Shown here: positions 1 through 10,306 of the stretch, in pieces | How the letters are laid out: each line of letters opens with the position of its first letter | Numbering within the stretch: position 1 is the first letter of the stretch | Source: Streptococcus sp. VT 162 | Lineage (GTDB): Bacteria > Bacillota > Bacilli > Lactobacillales > Streptococcaceae | NCBI GenBank assembly: GCA_000688775.2 | Contig: CP007628.2 | Coordinates: 372,001-436,000, forward strand | Direction: 5' to 3' | Length of the DNA stretch: 64,000 bases | Made by a program: the position numbers and the translations under genes | The notes under the pieces: model-generated | What the model was told of the DNA's origin: nothing | Databases searched by the model: none | What the model saw: the letters and a program-made list of their open reading frames with translations, nothing else

Positions 1-22
1 ATCTTGATAGAATATCTTTATT

Positions 23-50
23 AAATCCTTGTCAGAGCAGGGATTTTTTA
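23..50 (+). terminator. short hairpin with T-run before the HhH gene
   Basis: AAATCC (23-28) can pair with GGATTT (41-46), followed by a short T-run. It may terminate a gene upstream of the window. A TGATAGAAT extended -10-like string lies just before it (5-13), so it could instead be a leader hairpin of the next gene. Weak six-pair stem. Confidence 0.35.
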
Positions 51-66
51 TTGAAAGGATTTTATC

Positions 67-462
67 ATGTCAAAGAAACTCCAACGTAAAAAACAATTGC
101 GAAATAGCCTTCGTCGTTCAGGTGCCTTTTCAAGTACGGTGACCAAGGTTGTAGAAGAGACCAAGAAAGTCGTGAAACACGCAGAAAAGTCTGCCAGCGA
201 AGCAGGAAAAGTTGTCTCTAAAAAAGTGGAACAAGCAGTAGAAGCGACTAAGGAACAAGCTCAAAAAGTAGCCAATTCAGTAGAAGATTTCGCAGCGACT
301 TTGGGTGGCCTCTCAGTAGATCGTGCTAAGACTTTCTATGATGAAGGCATCAAATCAGCTGCTGACTTTAAAAACTGGACTGAAAAAGAACTCCTTGCCT
401 TGAAGGGAATTGGTCCAGCTACCATCAAGAAATTAAAAGAGCACGGAATCAGCTTCAAGTAA
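67..462 (+). CDS. small lysine-rich protein with C-terminal helix-hairpin-helix
   Basis: Encodes 131 aa. Residues 1-20 are very basic. Residues 30-75 are rich in Ala, Lys and Glu with heptad-like spacing, suggesting a helical or coiled segment. Residues about 83-131 form a helix-hairpin-helix module ending in GIGPATIKKLKEHG, the GxG hairpin used for sequence-independent DNA contact in ligases, RuvA and UvrC. The ATG is preceded by GAAAGGA at good spacing. I know this as a conserved uncharacterised streptococcal gene upstream of the valS operon. DNA binding is inferred from the HhH; no enzymatic domain is visible. Confidence 0.8.
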   Translation: MSKKLQRKKQLRNSLRRSGAFSSTVTKVVEETKKVVKHAEKSASEAGKVVSKKVEQAVEATKEQAQKVANSVEDFAATLGGLSVDRAKTFYDEGIKSAADFKNWTEKELLALKGIGPATIKKLKEHGISFK

Positions 463-475
463 TCTTTCTTGAGCC

Positions 476-504
476 TTGCATTTCCGAGAAAAACTTGCTA
501 CAAT
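476..504 (+). promoter_or_regulatory. sigma-A promoter of the T-box/valS operon
   Basis: TTGCAT (476-481) and TACAAT (499-504) are separated by exactly 17 bp, just downstream of the HhH gene stop and upstream of the T-box leader. Transcription should start near 511. Confidence 0.75.
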
Positions 505-510
505 AAAGCC

Positions 511-718
511 ATCAGAGGTGTTTTGAATCCCACATTTTACAGAAAGTGGCGGTGCTGAGAAGTCCACAAATGTATCAAAACTGGTTGCTGATGGATGAAA
601 AATGAAATAATATTGTCTTTTTATTATAAAGACGAGAGTTGCGGGCTCTGCCCGAAATTGGGTGGTACCGCGGATAAACACATTCGTCCCTGTCATGTAG
701 ATGGCAGGGGCGATTTTT
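511..718 (+). promoter_or_regulatory. T-box riboswitch leader (valine, by context)
   Basis: The T-box core AATTGGGTGGTACCGCGG lies at about 656-673. It is followed by a strong intrinsic terminator (arms 685-696 and 701-712, then ATTTTTT). The upstream 140 nt can form the long stem I. The leader senses uncharged tRNA; a paired tRNA acceptor end stabilises the antiterminator. Val specificity is inferred from valS as the last gene of the operon; I could not place the specifier codon with certainty. Confidence 0.9.
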
Positions 719-739
719 TGTAGAAAGCGAGGTAGAAGG

Positions 740-1300
740 ATGACAAGAGCAGAGTTGCCAGAACGTTTAGAAACCGAACGGCTAGTCTTACGAGTCCGTA
801 CCGTGGCTGATGTTGTGGATATCTTTGACTATGCCAGTAGGTCAGAAGTTTCCTATCCAGCAGGCTTTCCGCCCGTCCAGAGCTTGGAAGATGAGATTTA
901 TTATCTAGAGCATATTCTGCCCGAGCGTAATGAAAAAAACAATCTCCCAGCGGGCTATGGAATTGTCGTTAAAGGAACCGATAAGGTCATCGGCTCTGTT
1001 GATTTCCCTCGTCGTCACGAGGATGATGTCTTGGAGATTGGCTATATCTTACATCCAGATTATTGGGGTTTAGGTTATGTTCCAGAAGCGGCGAGTGCCT
1101 TGATTGATCTAGGTTTTAAAGATTTAGGCCTTCACAAGATTGAACTGGTCTGCTTTGGCTACAATGTCCAAAGTCAACGAGTCGCAGAAAAACTTGGCTT
1201 TACCCTCGAAGCTCGCATCCGAGACCGCAAAGATGCCCAAGGCAATCGCTGTGACGATTTGAGATATGGCTTGCTGAGGAGTGAGTGGGAGGTGATTTGA
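740..1300 (+). CDS. GNAT-family N-acetyltransferase (RimJ/RimL-like)
   Basis: Encodes 186 aa, starting at the ATG at 740 because AGGTAGAAGG precedes it directly; the upstream in-frame extension runs through the T-box terminator. The start LETERLVLR, the EIGYILHPDYWGLGYVPEA stretch (acetyl-CoA pyrophosphate loop with WGLGY) and VAEKLGF near the end are the classical RimJ/RimL-type GNAT landmarks. These enzymes acetylate protein N-termini or small amines; the substrate here is unknown. It is the first gene after the T-box and overlaps the next gene as TGATG, so its expression is tied to tRNA charging. Confidence 0.85.
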   Translation: MTRAELPERLETERLVLRVRTVADVVDIFDYASRSEVSYPAGFPPVQSLEDEIYYLEHILPERNEKNNLPAGYGIVVKGTDKVIGSVDFPRRHEDDVLEIGYILHPDYWGLGYVPEAASALIDLGFKDLGLHKIELVCFGYNVQSQRVAEKLGFTLEARIRDRKDAQGNRCDDLRYGLLRSEWEVI

Positions 1301-1878
1301 TGCATCTTTTCATCATTGGGGCTCCAGCTTCTGGGAAAATGACGATTGGTCAAGAGTTATCTCGACTGACGAATGCTACCCTCTTTTATAACCATCAAGC
1401 CATCGATTTTGCACTAGAAATCTATCAGGACTATACAGAGGAAATGTGGGAATTTGTTCGTGGAATTACCTTTTCTTTCCTTGGAGCAAGTGCTAGGAAT
1501 CAGCGATCTGTGATTTTAACAGACGTAATTGATTTTTCAAATCAGTACCAGCTGCTGTATTTGAAGCAAATTCAGGATTTGTTGGATGATTATCATCAAG
1601 AGATTCTGTTTGTTGAGTTGGAAACGACACTTGAAGAGCGCTTACGTCGAAATCGAACGGAGAATCGATTAAAGCATAAACCCTTAAAACGGTATATTGA
1701 GATATCTGAAAGAGAAATTTTGGAGACTGCTGAAACACTTCAATTAAATTCCCAACATCAACCGAATGAGTTGCACCACTACTTTAAAATAAATAATACA
1801 AATCTGTCTGCAGAAGAAGTTGCCAAGCAGATTCAAAATAAAATGAATACAATAGAGAAAGGACAAACACATGTCTAA
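1300..1878 (+). CDS. P-loop kinase-like NTPase
   Basis: Encodes 192 aa. The N-terminus carries a Walker A motif GAPASGKMT (residues 7-15) of the shikimate/adenylate kinase type. DVIDF near residue 70 may be the Walker B-like strand, and an Arg-rich stretch ([14 protein letters not shown]) resembles a lid. The start at 1300 forms a TGATG overlap with the GNAT stop, and the 3' end overlaps valS by 8 nt, so it is tightly co-translated. The substrate is unknown; nucleotide, sugar or RNA kinase are all possible. The conserved placement before valS hints at a role in tRNA or amino-acid stress, which is only inference. Confidence 0.75.
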   Translation: MHLFIIGAPASGKMTIGQELSRLTNATLFYNHQAIDFALEIYQDYTEEMWEFVRGITFSFLGASARNQRSVILTDVIDFSNQYQLLYLKQIQDLLDDYHQEILFVELETTLEERLRRNRTENRLKHKPLKRYIEISEREILETAETLQLNSQHQPNELHHYFKINNTNLSAEEVAKQIQNKMNTIEKGQTHV

Positions 1879-4522
1879 AGAACTTTCACCTAAATACAAT
1901 CCAGCCGAGGTTGAGGCTGGTCGTTACCAAAAATGGCTTGATGCTGATGTTTTCAAGCCTTCAGGCGATCAAAAGGCTAAGCCTTATTCAATCGTGATTC
2001 CACCACCAAACGTTACTGGTAAACTCCACCTTGGTCACGCTTGGGACACAACTCTTCAAGATATCATTATCCGTCAGAAGCGCATGCAAGGCTTTGATAC
2101 GCTTTGGCTTCCAGGGATGGACCACGCTGGGATTGCGACTCAGGCTAAGGTTGAGGAGCGCTTGCGTGGTGAGGGCATTAGCCGTTATGACCTCGGTCGT
2201 GAAAAATTCCTCGAAAAAGTCTGGGAATGGAAAGACGAATATGCCACTACTATCAAGGAACAATGGGGCAAGATGGGCCTCTCTGTAGACTACTCTCGTG
2301 AGCGTTTCACCCTTGACGAAGGTTTGTCAAAAGCGGTTCGTAAGGTCTTTGTGGACCTTTACAAAAAAGGCTGGATCTACCGTGGTGAGTTTATTATCAA
2401 CTGGGACCCAGCAGCTCGCACAGCTCTTTCTGATATCGAGGTGATTCACAAGGATGTCGAAGGTGCCTTCTACCACATGAACTACATGCTGGAAGATGGC
2501 TCACGCGCCCTTGAAGTTGCGACCACTCGTCCTGAGACCATGTTTGGGGACGTTGCGGTTGCGGTCAATCCAGAAGATCCTCGCTACAAGGACTTGATCG
2601 GTAAAAACGTTATCCTTCCAATCGCTAATAAACTGATCCCAATCGTTGGGGATGAACACGCTGATCCTGAGTTTGGTACTGGTGTCGTGAAAATTACGCC
2701 TGCCCACGATCCAAACGATTTCTTGGTTGGTCAACGCCACAACTTGCCACAAGTTAACGTGATGAACGATGACGGAACGATGAATGACTTAGCCTTCGAA
2801 CTTGCAGGTATGGATCGCTTTGAAGCTCGTAAGGCAGTTGTTGCCAAGTTGGAAGAAATTGGTGCTCTTGTTAAAATTGAAAAACGTGTCCACAGCGTTG
2901 GTCACTCAGAGCGTACAGGTGTTGTGGTTGAGCCACGCTTGTCTACTCAGTGGTTCGTCAAGATGGACCAATTGGCTAAGAATGCCATTGCCAACCAAGA
3001 TACAGAGGACAAGGTAGAATTCTACCCACCTCGTTTCAACGATACCTTCCTCCAATGGATGGAAAATGTCCATGACTGGGTAATCTCTCGTCAGCTCTGG
3101 TGGGGTCACCAAATCCCTGCTTGGTACAATGCTGAGGGTGAAATATATGTCGGTGAAGAAGCTCCAGAAGGTGACGGATGGACTCAGGATGAGGACGTAT
3201 TGGATACGTGGTTCAGTTCTGCCCTTTGGCCATTCTCTACCATGGGCTGGCCGGATGTCGACTCAGAAGACTTTAAACGTTATTATCCAACATCAACTTT
3301 GGTGACTGGTTATGATATTATTCCGTTCTGGGTGTCTCGGATGATTTTCCAAGGTTTGGAATTTACTGGCAAGTCGCCATTCAAAAATGCCTTGATTCAT
3401 GGTCTCATTCGTGATGAGCAAGGACGCAAGATGTCTAAATCCCTCGGTAACGGGATTGATCCAATGGATGTTATTGATAAGTACGGAACAGATAGCCTTC
3501 GTTGGTTCCTTTCAAACGGTTCTGCGCCAGGGCAAGACGTGCGCTTCTCTTATGAGAAAATGGATGCTTCATGGAACTTCATTAACAAAATCTGGAACAT
3601 CTCTCGCTACATCCTCATGAACAATGAAGGCTTGACCCTCGAGCAAGCAACTGCCAATGTCGAAAAAGTTGTTAACAAGGAAGCTGGAAATGTCACAGAC
3701 CGCTGGATTCTCCACAACCTCAATGAAACAATCGGAAAAGTCACTGAAAACTTTGATAAGTTTGAGTTTGGTGTAGCTGGCCATATCCTCTACAACTTCA
3801 TCTGGGACGAGTTTGCGGATTGGTACGTTGAATTGACCAAGGAAGTCCTTTATAGCGACAACGAAGAAGAGAAAGTCATCACACGTTCTGTTCTCCTTTA
3901 CACTTTGGACAAGATCCTTCGTCTCCTTCATCCAATCATGCCATTCGTGACTGAAGAAATCTTTGGACAAATCTCAGAAGGTTCTATCGTTACAGCAGCA
4001 TACCCAACTGTCAACCCAGCCTTTGAAGACCTTGCGGCCCACACAGGTGTCGAAAGCCTCAAAGACTTGATCCGTGCCGTTCGGAATGCGCGTGCCGAAG
4101 TAAACGTTGCACCAAGCAAGCCAATCACCATTCTTGTTAAGACAAGCGATAGCGGCTTGGAAGCATTCTTTAACAGCAATGTCAACTACATCAAACGCTT
4201 CACAAATCCAGAACACTTGGAGATTGCATCCAACATCCCTGCACCTGAACTGGCTATGTCAAGCGTCATCACAGGAGCAGAAATCTATTTGCCGCTCGCT
4301 GACCTCCTCAATGTCGAAGAAGAACTGGCTCGTCTCGACAAGGAACTAGCTAAATGGCAAAAAGAACTGGATATGGTTGGTAAGAAGCTCTCTAACGAAC
4401 GCTTCGTAGCCAACGCCAAACCAGAAGTCGTCCAAAAAGAACGCAACAAACAAGCCGACTACCAAGCGAAATATGATGCGACCGTCGCACGTATTGATGA
4501 GATGAAGAAGTTGGTGAAATAA
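1871..4522 (+). CDS. valS: valyl-tRNA synthetase
   Basis: Encodes 883 aa, a normal length for bacterial ValRS. This class Ia synthetase charges tRNA-Val in the cytosol. HLGH (residues 53-56, the HIGH motif) and KMSKS (520-524) form the ATP site. The CP1 editing domain lies between, with [10 protein letters not shown] and [12 protein letters not shown]. The C-terminus (about 812-883) is the ValRS coiled-coil tRNA-binding arm. It is the third gene behind the T-box at 511-718, overlapping the kinase gene by 8 nt, and ends at a clear terminator. Confidence 0.98.
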   Translation: MSKELSPKYNPAEVEAGRYQKWLDADVFKPSGDQKAKPYSIVIPPPNVTGKLHLGHAWDTTLQDIIIRQKRMQGFDTLWLPGMDHAGIATQAKVEERLRGEGISRYDLGREKFLEKVWEWKDEYATTIKEQWGKMGLSVDYSRERFTLDEGLSKAVRKVFVDLYKKGWIYRGEFIINWDPAARTALSDIEVIHKDVEGAFYHMNYMLEDGSRALEVATTRPETMFGDVAVAVNPEDPRYKDLIGKNVILPIANKLIPIVGDEHADPEFGTGVVKITPAHDPNDFLVGQRHNLPQVNVMNDDGTMNDLAFELAGMDRFEARKAVVAKLEEIGALVKIEKRVHSVGHSERTGVVVEPRLSTQWFVKMDQLAKNAIANQDTEDKVEFYPPRFNDTFLQWMENVHDWVISRQLWWGHQIPAWYNAEGEIYVGEEAPEGDGWTQDEDVLDTWFSSALWPFSTMGWPDVDSEDFKRYYPTSTLVTGYDIIPFWVSRMIFQGLEFTGKSPFKNALIHGLIRDEQGRKMSKSLGNGIDPMDVIDKYGTDSLRWFLSNGSAPGQDVRFSYEKMDASWNFINKIWNISRYILMNNEGLTLEQATANVEKVVNKEAGNVTDRWILHNLNETIGKVTENFDKFEFGVAGHILYNFIWDEFADWYVELTKEVLYSDNEEEKVITRSVLLYTLDKILRLLHPIMPFVTEEIFGQISEGSIVTAAYPTVNPAFEDLAAHTGVESLKDLIRAVRNARAEVNVAPSKPITILVKTSDSGLEAFFNSNVNYIKRFTNPEHLEIASNIPAPELAMSSVITGAEIYLPLADLLNVEEELARLDKELAKWQKELDMVGKKLSNERFVANAKPEVVQKERNKQADYQAKYDATVARIDEMKKLVK

Positions 4523-4530
4523 ACACAGAA

Positions 4531-4555
4531 ACACGGTGTAATGCCGTGTTTTTTT
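4531..4555 (+). terminator. valS operon terminator
   Basis: ACACGG (4531-4536) pairs with CCGTGT (4544-4549) and is followed by seven T. The T-run merges with the extended -10 promoter of the next gene. Confidence 0.8.
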
Positions 4556-4563
4556 GGTATAAT
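4555..4563 (+). promoter_or_regulatory. extended -10 promoter of the orphan nuclease-like gene
   Basis: TGGTATAAT (4555-4563) is a perfect extended -10, positioned immediately after the T-run of the valS terminator. No good -35 is visible. Transcription would start near 4570, giving a short leader of about 25 nt to the ATG at 4595. Confidence 0.65.
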
Positions 4564-4594
4564 GGTTTTACATTTTTTGATAGAGGTCACTGTA

Positions 4595-6541
4595 ATGATA
4601 GAAAATTATACTTATGATTTCCATGAATTTGACTCACTAATTAAATTACCTAATAATATAAAAAAAATAGATGAGAGAATAAATTCAATATTGCTTCAAT
4701 TGAATGACAAATCAGTGGATGAAATCATACATATAACTAAAGTTAGCAATATCGTTGGAGATTTAAGTTTAGGTAAAAGCAGAGATTATAAAAATCTATT
4801 ATTTGAAAAAATTAGTTCATTTGTAGAAAATAAATTTGACCTAGAGAATAAATTGGTATGGAAAAAGTTCAAGAATCAAGCTTTAATTTTAGATAAATTA
4901 TATTCAGATTTCATTATCTCAAGAGAAAATTATTTTCGTAAAAATCCTACAAAAGTAGAAATTGATTTATCGCTCATTTTAATATGCTTAGAAAAAGTCT
5001 TAAGAAGTTACAATAGAAATCATATTTCTGAAACTTCTAAGCAAAATGAGTCAGAATTTGAAGCTAATATACATATACGAGATACGTTAAAAGGATATGC
5101 AGCTGAGATACTTAAATATTTTATGTTTAAGGACATTTCTTCTAAAAAAACAAATAAAATATATTGTATAAAAGATGTTGAAATTATATGCAAGCATTTT
5201 GAATTTTATGATGAGTATGAAAGTATTAAAGATATTATGGAATATTTTAGATTTTCACAGCTTGAAATAAAAAAAGATTCTCATTTAAGTATTGATGTTA
5301 TTGGGGAAGAATTTAATAGAAGTGTATTAATTTCAAATTTTCGAGAGAAGGGAGCCAGACATAATAGATACTCTCGTCTAATTAGCAACTATAGGAAATC
5401 TAATATAGAGAAAAAAATGGATTATGATATAAATGATTATTATAGTATGATTGAGCTAGAAAGAATATTGGGAGAAGAATGGAAGTCATATGAAATAGAC
5501 GGAATTTCTGTAGATTATTGGAATAGAGCATATTTATTTGTTAGAAAAATATCCAATAAGAAGTTAAATAAAGAAAACGATATTAACCAACTTGATAAAT
5601 TATGTATTGTAAAGAGTAGAACACAATGGGCATTAGAATTAAAAAAATTTCTTAAAGTATCTAAAGAAATCGCAGAAAAAATATTAGATAATTTAATATT
5701 CAGTAAGGAATCTTATGACTTAATTGATGCACCTTTTATTCAATTAGGAGACTATTTAGCAATTATTCCATCGATTTCTCAAGATACTATCAGTGCATTT
5801 GCTATCATTTCAAATTTTTCTAAACGCTTAAATAAATTGAATGATCTATCTAAGAAAGGTTATTTCTTGGAAAAAGCAATAACATCGGTGTTGAATGATG
5901 GAAATATGCGTGTAATTTCTAACCTAAAAGATAGTTATCTAGGAGAAAATTACGAAATTGATCAAATATTCGCTATCGGAGATATTGTATATTTAGTTGA
6001 GTGTAAGACTTTACCATATCCATATACAGTAAAAGAGCATGCTGAACAGTTATGTATGATTTACGGATATCTTAAAAAATTTGAAAGAAATATAGATTAT
6101 TTTATAAGGAATAGTCAATTATTTATTAGCAAGTTAGGAATAGAGAGAGTCCGTGATTTTAAAAAAATTTTTATTACTTCTACAATGTTAGGAGCACCTG
6201 ATAGTTATAATGATATATACATTGTTGATGAGTCTTCTTTTAGTGCTTTTTTGCGTAGGTATCCGCCAGTTATCTGGGATTTTTGTAGTGGCAGAAATAT
6301 ATTTACAAAAGATATTTCTTATTATACCGGAGAAATAACAAATTCTAAGATGTATCAGTTTTTAAAACAGCCTGCTCCGATAGATGCTATGAAAGAGAAG
6401 ATCAAAAAAGTAACAATTAATTATAGCTCATTCACAATCAGTCAATATTCTTTAGAAAATCAATCAGAATTCATAAGCGTAGAAGATTTAGATTTAATAA
6501 ATAGAGATAGCAATTTTCCTTGGATTAATCTTGTAGACTAG
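4595..6541 (+). CDS. AT-rich orphan protein with PD-(D/E)XK-like nuclease signature
   Basis: Encodes 648 aa from the ATG at 4595, which has GAGGT seven bases upstream; the 18 codons before it overlap the promoter and terminator. I do not recognise the family. Residues 1-430 look mostly helical and charged. The C-terminal part has YEIDQIF (Asp456) followed by VYLVECKT (Glu469, Lys471), the D...ExK arrangement of PD-(D/E)XK nucleases. A conserved-looking helix with an AEQL string follows, as in restriction-endonuclease-like folds. Codons are strongly A/T-biased (ATA, TTA, AGA) compared with valS and rpoE, and no partner gene is present. Horizontal origin and a defence role are inference. It could also be a non-catalytic relative. 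Confidence 0.7.
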   Translation: MIENYTYDFHEFDSLIKLPNNIKKIDERINSILLQLNDKSVDEIIHITKVSNIVGDLSLGKSRDYKNLLFEKISSFVENKFDLENKLVWKKFKNQALILDKLYSDFIISRENYFRKNPTKVEIDLSLILICLEKVLRSYNRNHISETSKQNESEFEANIHIRDTLKGYAAEILKYFMFKDISSKKTNKIYCIKDVEIICKHFEFYDEYESIKDIMEYFRFSQLEIKKDSHLSIDVIGEEFNRSVLISNFREKGARHNRYSRLISNYRKSNIEKKMDYDINDYYSMIELERILGEEWKSYEIDGISVDYWNRAYLFVRKISNKKLNKENDINQLDKLCIVKSRTQWALELKKFLKVSKEIAEKILDNLIFSKESYDLIDAPFIQLGDYLAIIPSISQDTISAFAIISNFSKRLNKLNDLSKKGYFLEKAITSVLNDGNMRVISNLKDSYLGENYEIDQIFAIGDIVYLVECKTLPYPYTVKEHAEQLCMIYGYLKKFERNIDYFIRNSQLFISKLGIERVRDFKKIFITSTMLGAPDSYNDIYIVDESSFSAFLRRYPPVIWDFCSGRNIFTKDISYYTGEITNSKMYQFLKQPAPIDAMKEKIKKVTINYSSFTISQYSLENQSEFISVEDLDLINRDSNFPWINLVD

Positions 6542-6890
6542 TTTGTAGTAATTATATGGAATAGGACATGTGATGTAAGTTTATGAGCTTTAAAAAGAAT
6601 TTTTAAGTTTTCTAAAATTTATATATTTATTTTTAATATTAAATAAAGGTCAATGTTTCGCTCTACATTTTTATAGTGAAATTGTTATACTGGTATAGTA
6701 AATAGATATAGAAAGCAGATTACTACACGACAAATTCTGTAAGTTCGCACCGACCTGAGAAGTACAACATTGTTACTTAATTTCATATACCATTGCATCG
6801 AGTTCATCTGGATTGATATCGAAAATCTACCTCATGATGCCATCGGTTGGATAGCAAAGAAATAAAAAGTCCTGTCACTTTCTCCCATTT
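6542..6890. other. gene-free spacer downstream of the orphan gene
   Basis: AT-rich, 349 bp. No ORF with a ribosome site. On the minus strand a 15-codon open tail (6777-6821) ends in ...LDAMVYEIK-stop but is closed by a stop just upstream, so it may be a gene remnant. The left 120 bp has the composition of the orphan gene and the right side that of the host. This is probably the right edge of the acquired segment. Confidence 0.4.
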
Positions 6891-6895
6891 AACCT

Positions 6896-6924
6896 TTGAC
6901 TATTCCGCAAAATTATCGTACAAT
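6896..6924 (+). promoter_or_regulatory. rpoE promoter
   Basis: TTGACT (6896-6901), a 17-bp spacer and TACAAT (6919-6924), about 70 bp upstream of the rpoE start. Confidence 0.75.
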
Positions 6925-6996
6925 AAAGAGTACATGATAAAATGAGGTCAGAGTCTGTTTGCTCTGGCGATAGTAGTAAAAATGAGGAGAAACGCT

Positions 6997-7587
6997 TTGG
7001 AATTAGAAGTATTTGCTGGGCAAGAAAAAAGTGAACTATCTATGATTGAGGTAGCGCGTGCTATCTTGGAACTTCGTGGTCGCGATCATGAGATGCATTT
7101 TAGCGATCTTGTAAACGAAATTCAAAACTACCTTGGAACATCAAACAGCGATATCCGTGAAGCTTTGCCTTTGTTCTACACAGAGTTGAACTTTGACGGT
7201 AGCTTCATCTCTCTTGGAGACAACAAATGGGGTCTTCGTTCATGGTATGGTGTAGACGAAATTGACGAAGAAATCATCGCTCTTGAAGAAAGTGATGACG
7301 ATGAAGTAGCACCAAAAGCTAAGAAAAAACGTGTCAATGCCTTTATGGATGGTGATTCAGATGCCATTGACTACAATGCGGATGATCCAGAAGACGAAGA
7401 TGCATACGAAGCAGACCCAGCTCTTTCATATGATGATGAAAATCCAGATGATGAGAAAAATGAAGTGGAAGCTTACGATGCAGAAATCAACGAAATTGCT
7501 CCTGATGACTTGGGAGAAGACGTGGATCTCAACGAAGAAGACGACGAGTTTTCTGACGATGATGCTGAAACGAGTGAAGAAGAGTAA
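6997..7587 (+). CDS. rpoE: RNA polymerase delta subunit
   Basis: Encodes 196 aa. The start is taken as the TTG at 6997, which has GAGGAGA six bases upstream; the ATG at 6982 in the same frame would overlap that ribosome site, and the family begins MELEVF. The N-terminal about 90 aa is the HARE-HTH (ASXL) domain, with [12 protein letters not shown] and [12 protein letters not shown]. The rest is an unstructured acidic tail almost entirely Asp and Glu. Delta binds RNA polymerase core, displaces nucleic acid and tunes responses to initiating NTP levels. It is followed by a terminator and pyrG, a common Firmicute pairing. Confidence 0.95.
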   Translation: MELEVFAGQEKSELSMIEVARAILELRGRDHEMHFSDLVNEIQNYLGTSNSDIREALPLFYTELNFDGSFISLGDNKWGLRSWYGVDEIDEEIIALEESDDDEVAPKAKKKRVNAFMDGDSDAIDYNADDPEDEDAYEADPALSYDDENPDDEKNEVEAYDAEINEIAPDDLGEDVDLNEEDDEFSDDDAETSEEE

Positions 7588-7599
7588 AAGACTTCAAGG

Positions 7600-7626
7600 A
7601 GGAGATCACTCGGTCTCCTTTTTTTG
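7600..7626 (+). terminator. rpoE terminator
   Basis: AGGAGA (7600-7605) pairs with TCTCCT (7614-7619), followed by a run of seven T. Confidence 0.75.
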
Positions 7627-7715
7627 TTCCTTGAGTAGTGTCATCCGTTTGGATGAGGATCTTTAGTTGGTTTTCTAAAGGCAATCTTCTTATTTTCAGG
7701 TTTTACTGATTCGGG

Positions 7716-7744
7716 TTGACAAATGTTCTGCTTTAAGGTATCAT
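7716..7744 (+). promoter_or_regulatory. pyrG promoter
   Basis: Consensus TTGACA (7716-7721), 17-bp spacer, TATCAT (7739-7744). The predicted start is the GGG at 7752-7754, giving a GGGC 5' end needed for reiterative transcription. Confidence 0.85.
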
Positions 7745-7751
7745 ATTGTTC

Positions 7752-7803
7752 GGGCACCTCTTTTAGAGGTCGGGGCTCCCTAGTTACTAGGGAGCTATTT
7801 TTG
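7752..7803 (+). promoter_or_regulatory. pyrG CTP-sensing transcription attenuator
   Basis: The transcript begins GGGC and soon forms a perfect 9-bp hairpin (GCTCCCTAG 7775-7783 with CTAGGGAGC 7787-7795, 3-nt loop) followed by TATTTTTG. In Bacillus subtilis pyrG, low CTP stalls polymerase at the first C, extra G residues are added by slippage, and the poly-G pairs with the CU-rich terminator arm to prevent termination. Every element of that mechanism is visible here. A smaller hairpin (7756-7770) lies between them. Confidence 0.85.
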
Positions 7804-7893
7804 TTTTTCAGGAAGTTTTCTTGAAAAGTCGTTATTCATAAGGGTCTTGTTTTCTATGTCCCCTCGTAGTTAACAAGGCCTTGAGCATTTTAG

Positions 7894-9513
<1,620 letters not shown>

Positions 9514-9522
9514 CAAAATTCG

Positions 9523-9553
9523 AACCTTTGAGAATAATCTCAGAGGTTTTTTA
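9523..9553 (+). terminator. pyrG terminator
   Basis: AACCTTTGAGA (9523-9533) pairs with TCTCAGAGGTT (9539-9549) with one mismatch; a T-run follows. Confidence 0.8.
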
Positions 9554-9651
9554 ATTCATTCAGGAACTCAGGCGCTTGGCAATAAGGATAAGTTGTCCTC
9601 TTTCCTCATTGAGGGAAGGGGATTTTCCTTACCTATATGCTACTTCCCTAT

Positions 9652-9687
9652 TTGTCCTAGAGCCCTTTTTGTGTTACAATGAATGGT
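9652..9687 (+). promoter_or_regulatory. promoter giving a predicted leaderless mRNA
   Basis: TTGTCC (9652-9657), a 17-bp spacer and an extended -10 TGTTACAAT (9672-9680). The expected start, seven bases after the -10, is the A of the ATG at 9688. No ribosome-binding site can be drawn for that start. Confidence 0.6.
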
Positions 9688-9978
9688 ATGAAAGCTAAGA
9701 AATTATGGATGACTGGCTTGACTGTGGCTGGTCTAAGTGCCCTCGCTTTGGGTGCCAAAAAAGCAGCAGATAACCACAAACTCATGAAGACTCAAGAAGA
9801 GTTGACCGCTATCGTGCGCGAACTTTTCTCAGATATGGGTGAGATTGCGACTCTCTATGTTCAAGTCTACGAAAGTAGCCTAGAGCGACTGGTCGGAGGA
9901 GTCATTTTTGAGGATGGTCGTCACTATACCTTTGTCTATGAAAATGAAGATCTAGTCTATGAGGAGGAAGCCTTATGA
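9688..9978 (+). CDS. DUF4651-type small membrane-anchored protein
   Basis: Encodes 96 aa from the ATG at 9688; an alternative ATG at 9679 lies inside the -10 box and is rejected. The N-terminus is a short positively charged segment followed by a hydrophobic stretch (LWMTGLTVAGLSALALGA), a signal anchor. The rest is a soluble acidic domain facing outward or near the membrane. I recognise it as the streptococcal DUF4651 family, function unknown. Its stop overlaps the thioredoxin-like gene by 4 nt (ATGA), so the pair is translationally coupled. Confidence 0.75.
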   Translation: MKAKKLWMTGLTVAGLSALALGAKKAADNHKLMKTQEELTAIVRELFSDMGEIATLYVQVYESSLERLVGGVIFEDGRHYTFVYENEDLVYEEEAL

Positions 9979-10292
9979 TTATTCCCAGTAATATAGAAGA
10001 GCTAGCAGGTTTTGTCGAGCAAGATGGCAAGAAGGTCTTCCTTTTTGTGGCGGACTGGTGTGGCGATTGTCGTTATATCTATCCTGCCTTGCCAGAGATT
10101 GAGGAGACAAATCCAGAGTTCACCTTTATTCGAGTGGACCGTGACCAGTACATGGATCTAGCCAAACTCTGGGATGTGTACGGGATTCCTAGCCTTGTTG
10201 TGCTAGAAAAGGACAAGGAAATCGGCCGATTTGTCAATCGCGACCGTAAAAGCAAGCAACAAATTAACGACTTTTTAGCAGAACTGAAATAG
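9975..10292 (+). CDS. thioredoxin-family protein (WCGDC active site)
   Basis: Encodes 105 aa with a single thioredoxin fold. The redox motif is W28-C-G-D-C32, unlike the WCGPC of housekeeping thioredoxin. The cis-Pro loop is GIPSLVVL. No signal peptide, so cytosolic. WCGDC variants are found in small Firmicute thiol proteins linked to stress or to partner proteins. It is coupled to the DUF4651 gene by an ATGA overlap and is followed 14 nt later by the YtpR gene. The partner is unknown. Confidence 0.85.
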   Translation: MIIPSNIEELAGFVEQDGKKVFLFVADWCGDCRYIYPALPEIEETNPEFTFIRVDRDQYMDLAKLWDVYGIPSLVVLEKDKEIGRFVNRDRKSKQQINDFLAELK

Positions 10293-10306
10293 GAGAAAAG
10301 GAAAGA

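Noticed and set aside
433-696. 87-codon minus-strand ORF over the T-box leader
   Set aside because: The region is explained base by base by the T-box and its terminator.
3569-3970. 133-codon minus-strand ORF in valS
   Set aside because: Shadow frame of valS with no start signal.
4541-4594. Upstream start for the orphan gene at 4541
   Set aside because: It would begin inside the valS terminator and upstream of the only promoter; the ATG at 4595 has a ribosome site.
6777-6825. Remnant of a transposase or toxin gene on the minus strand
   Set aside because: Only 15 open codons with no identifiable family; too little to name.
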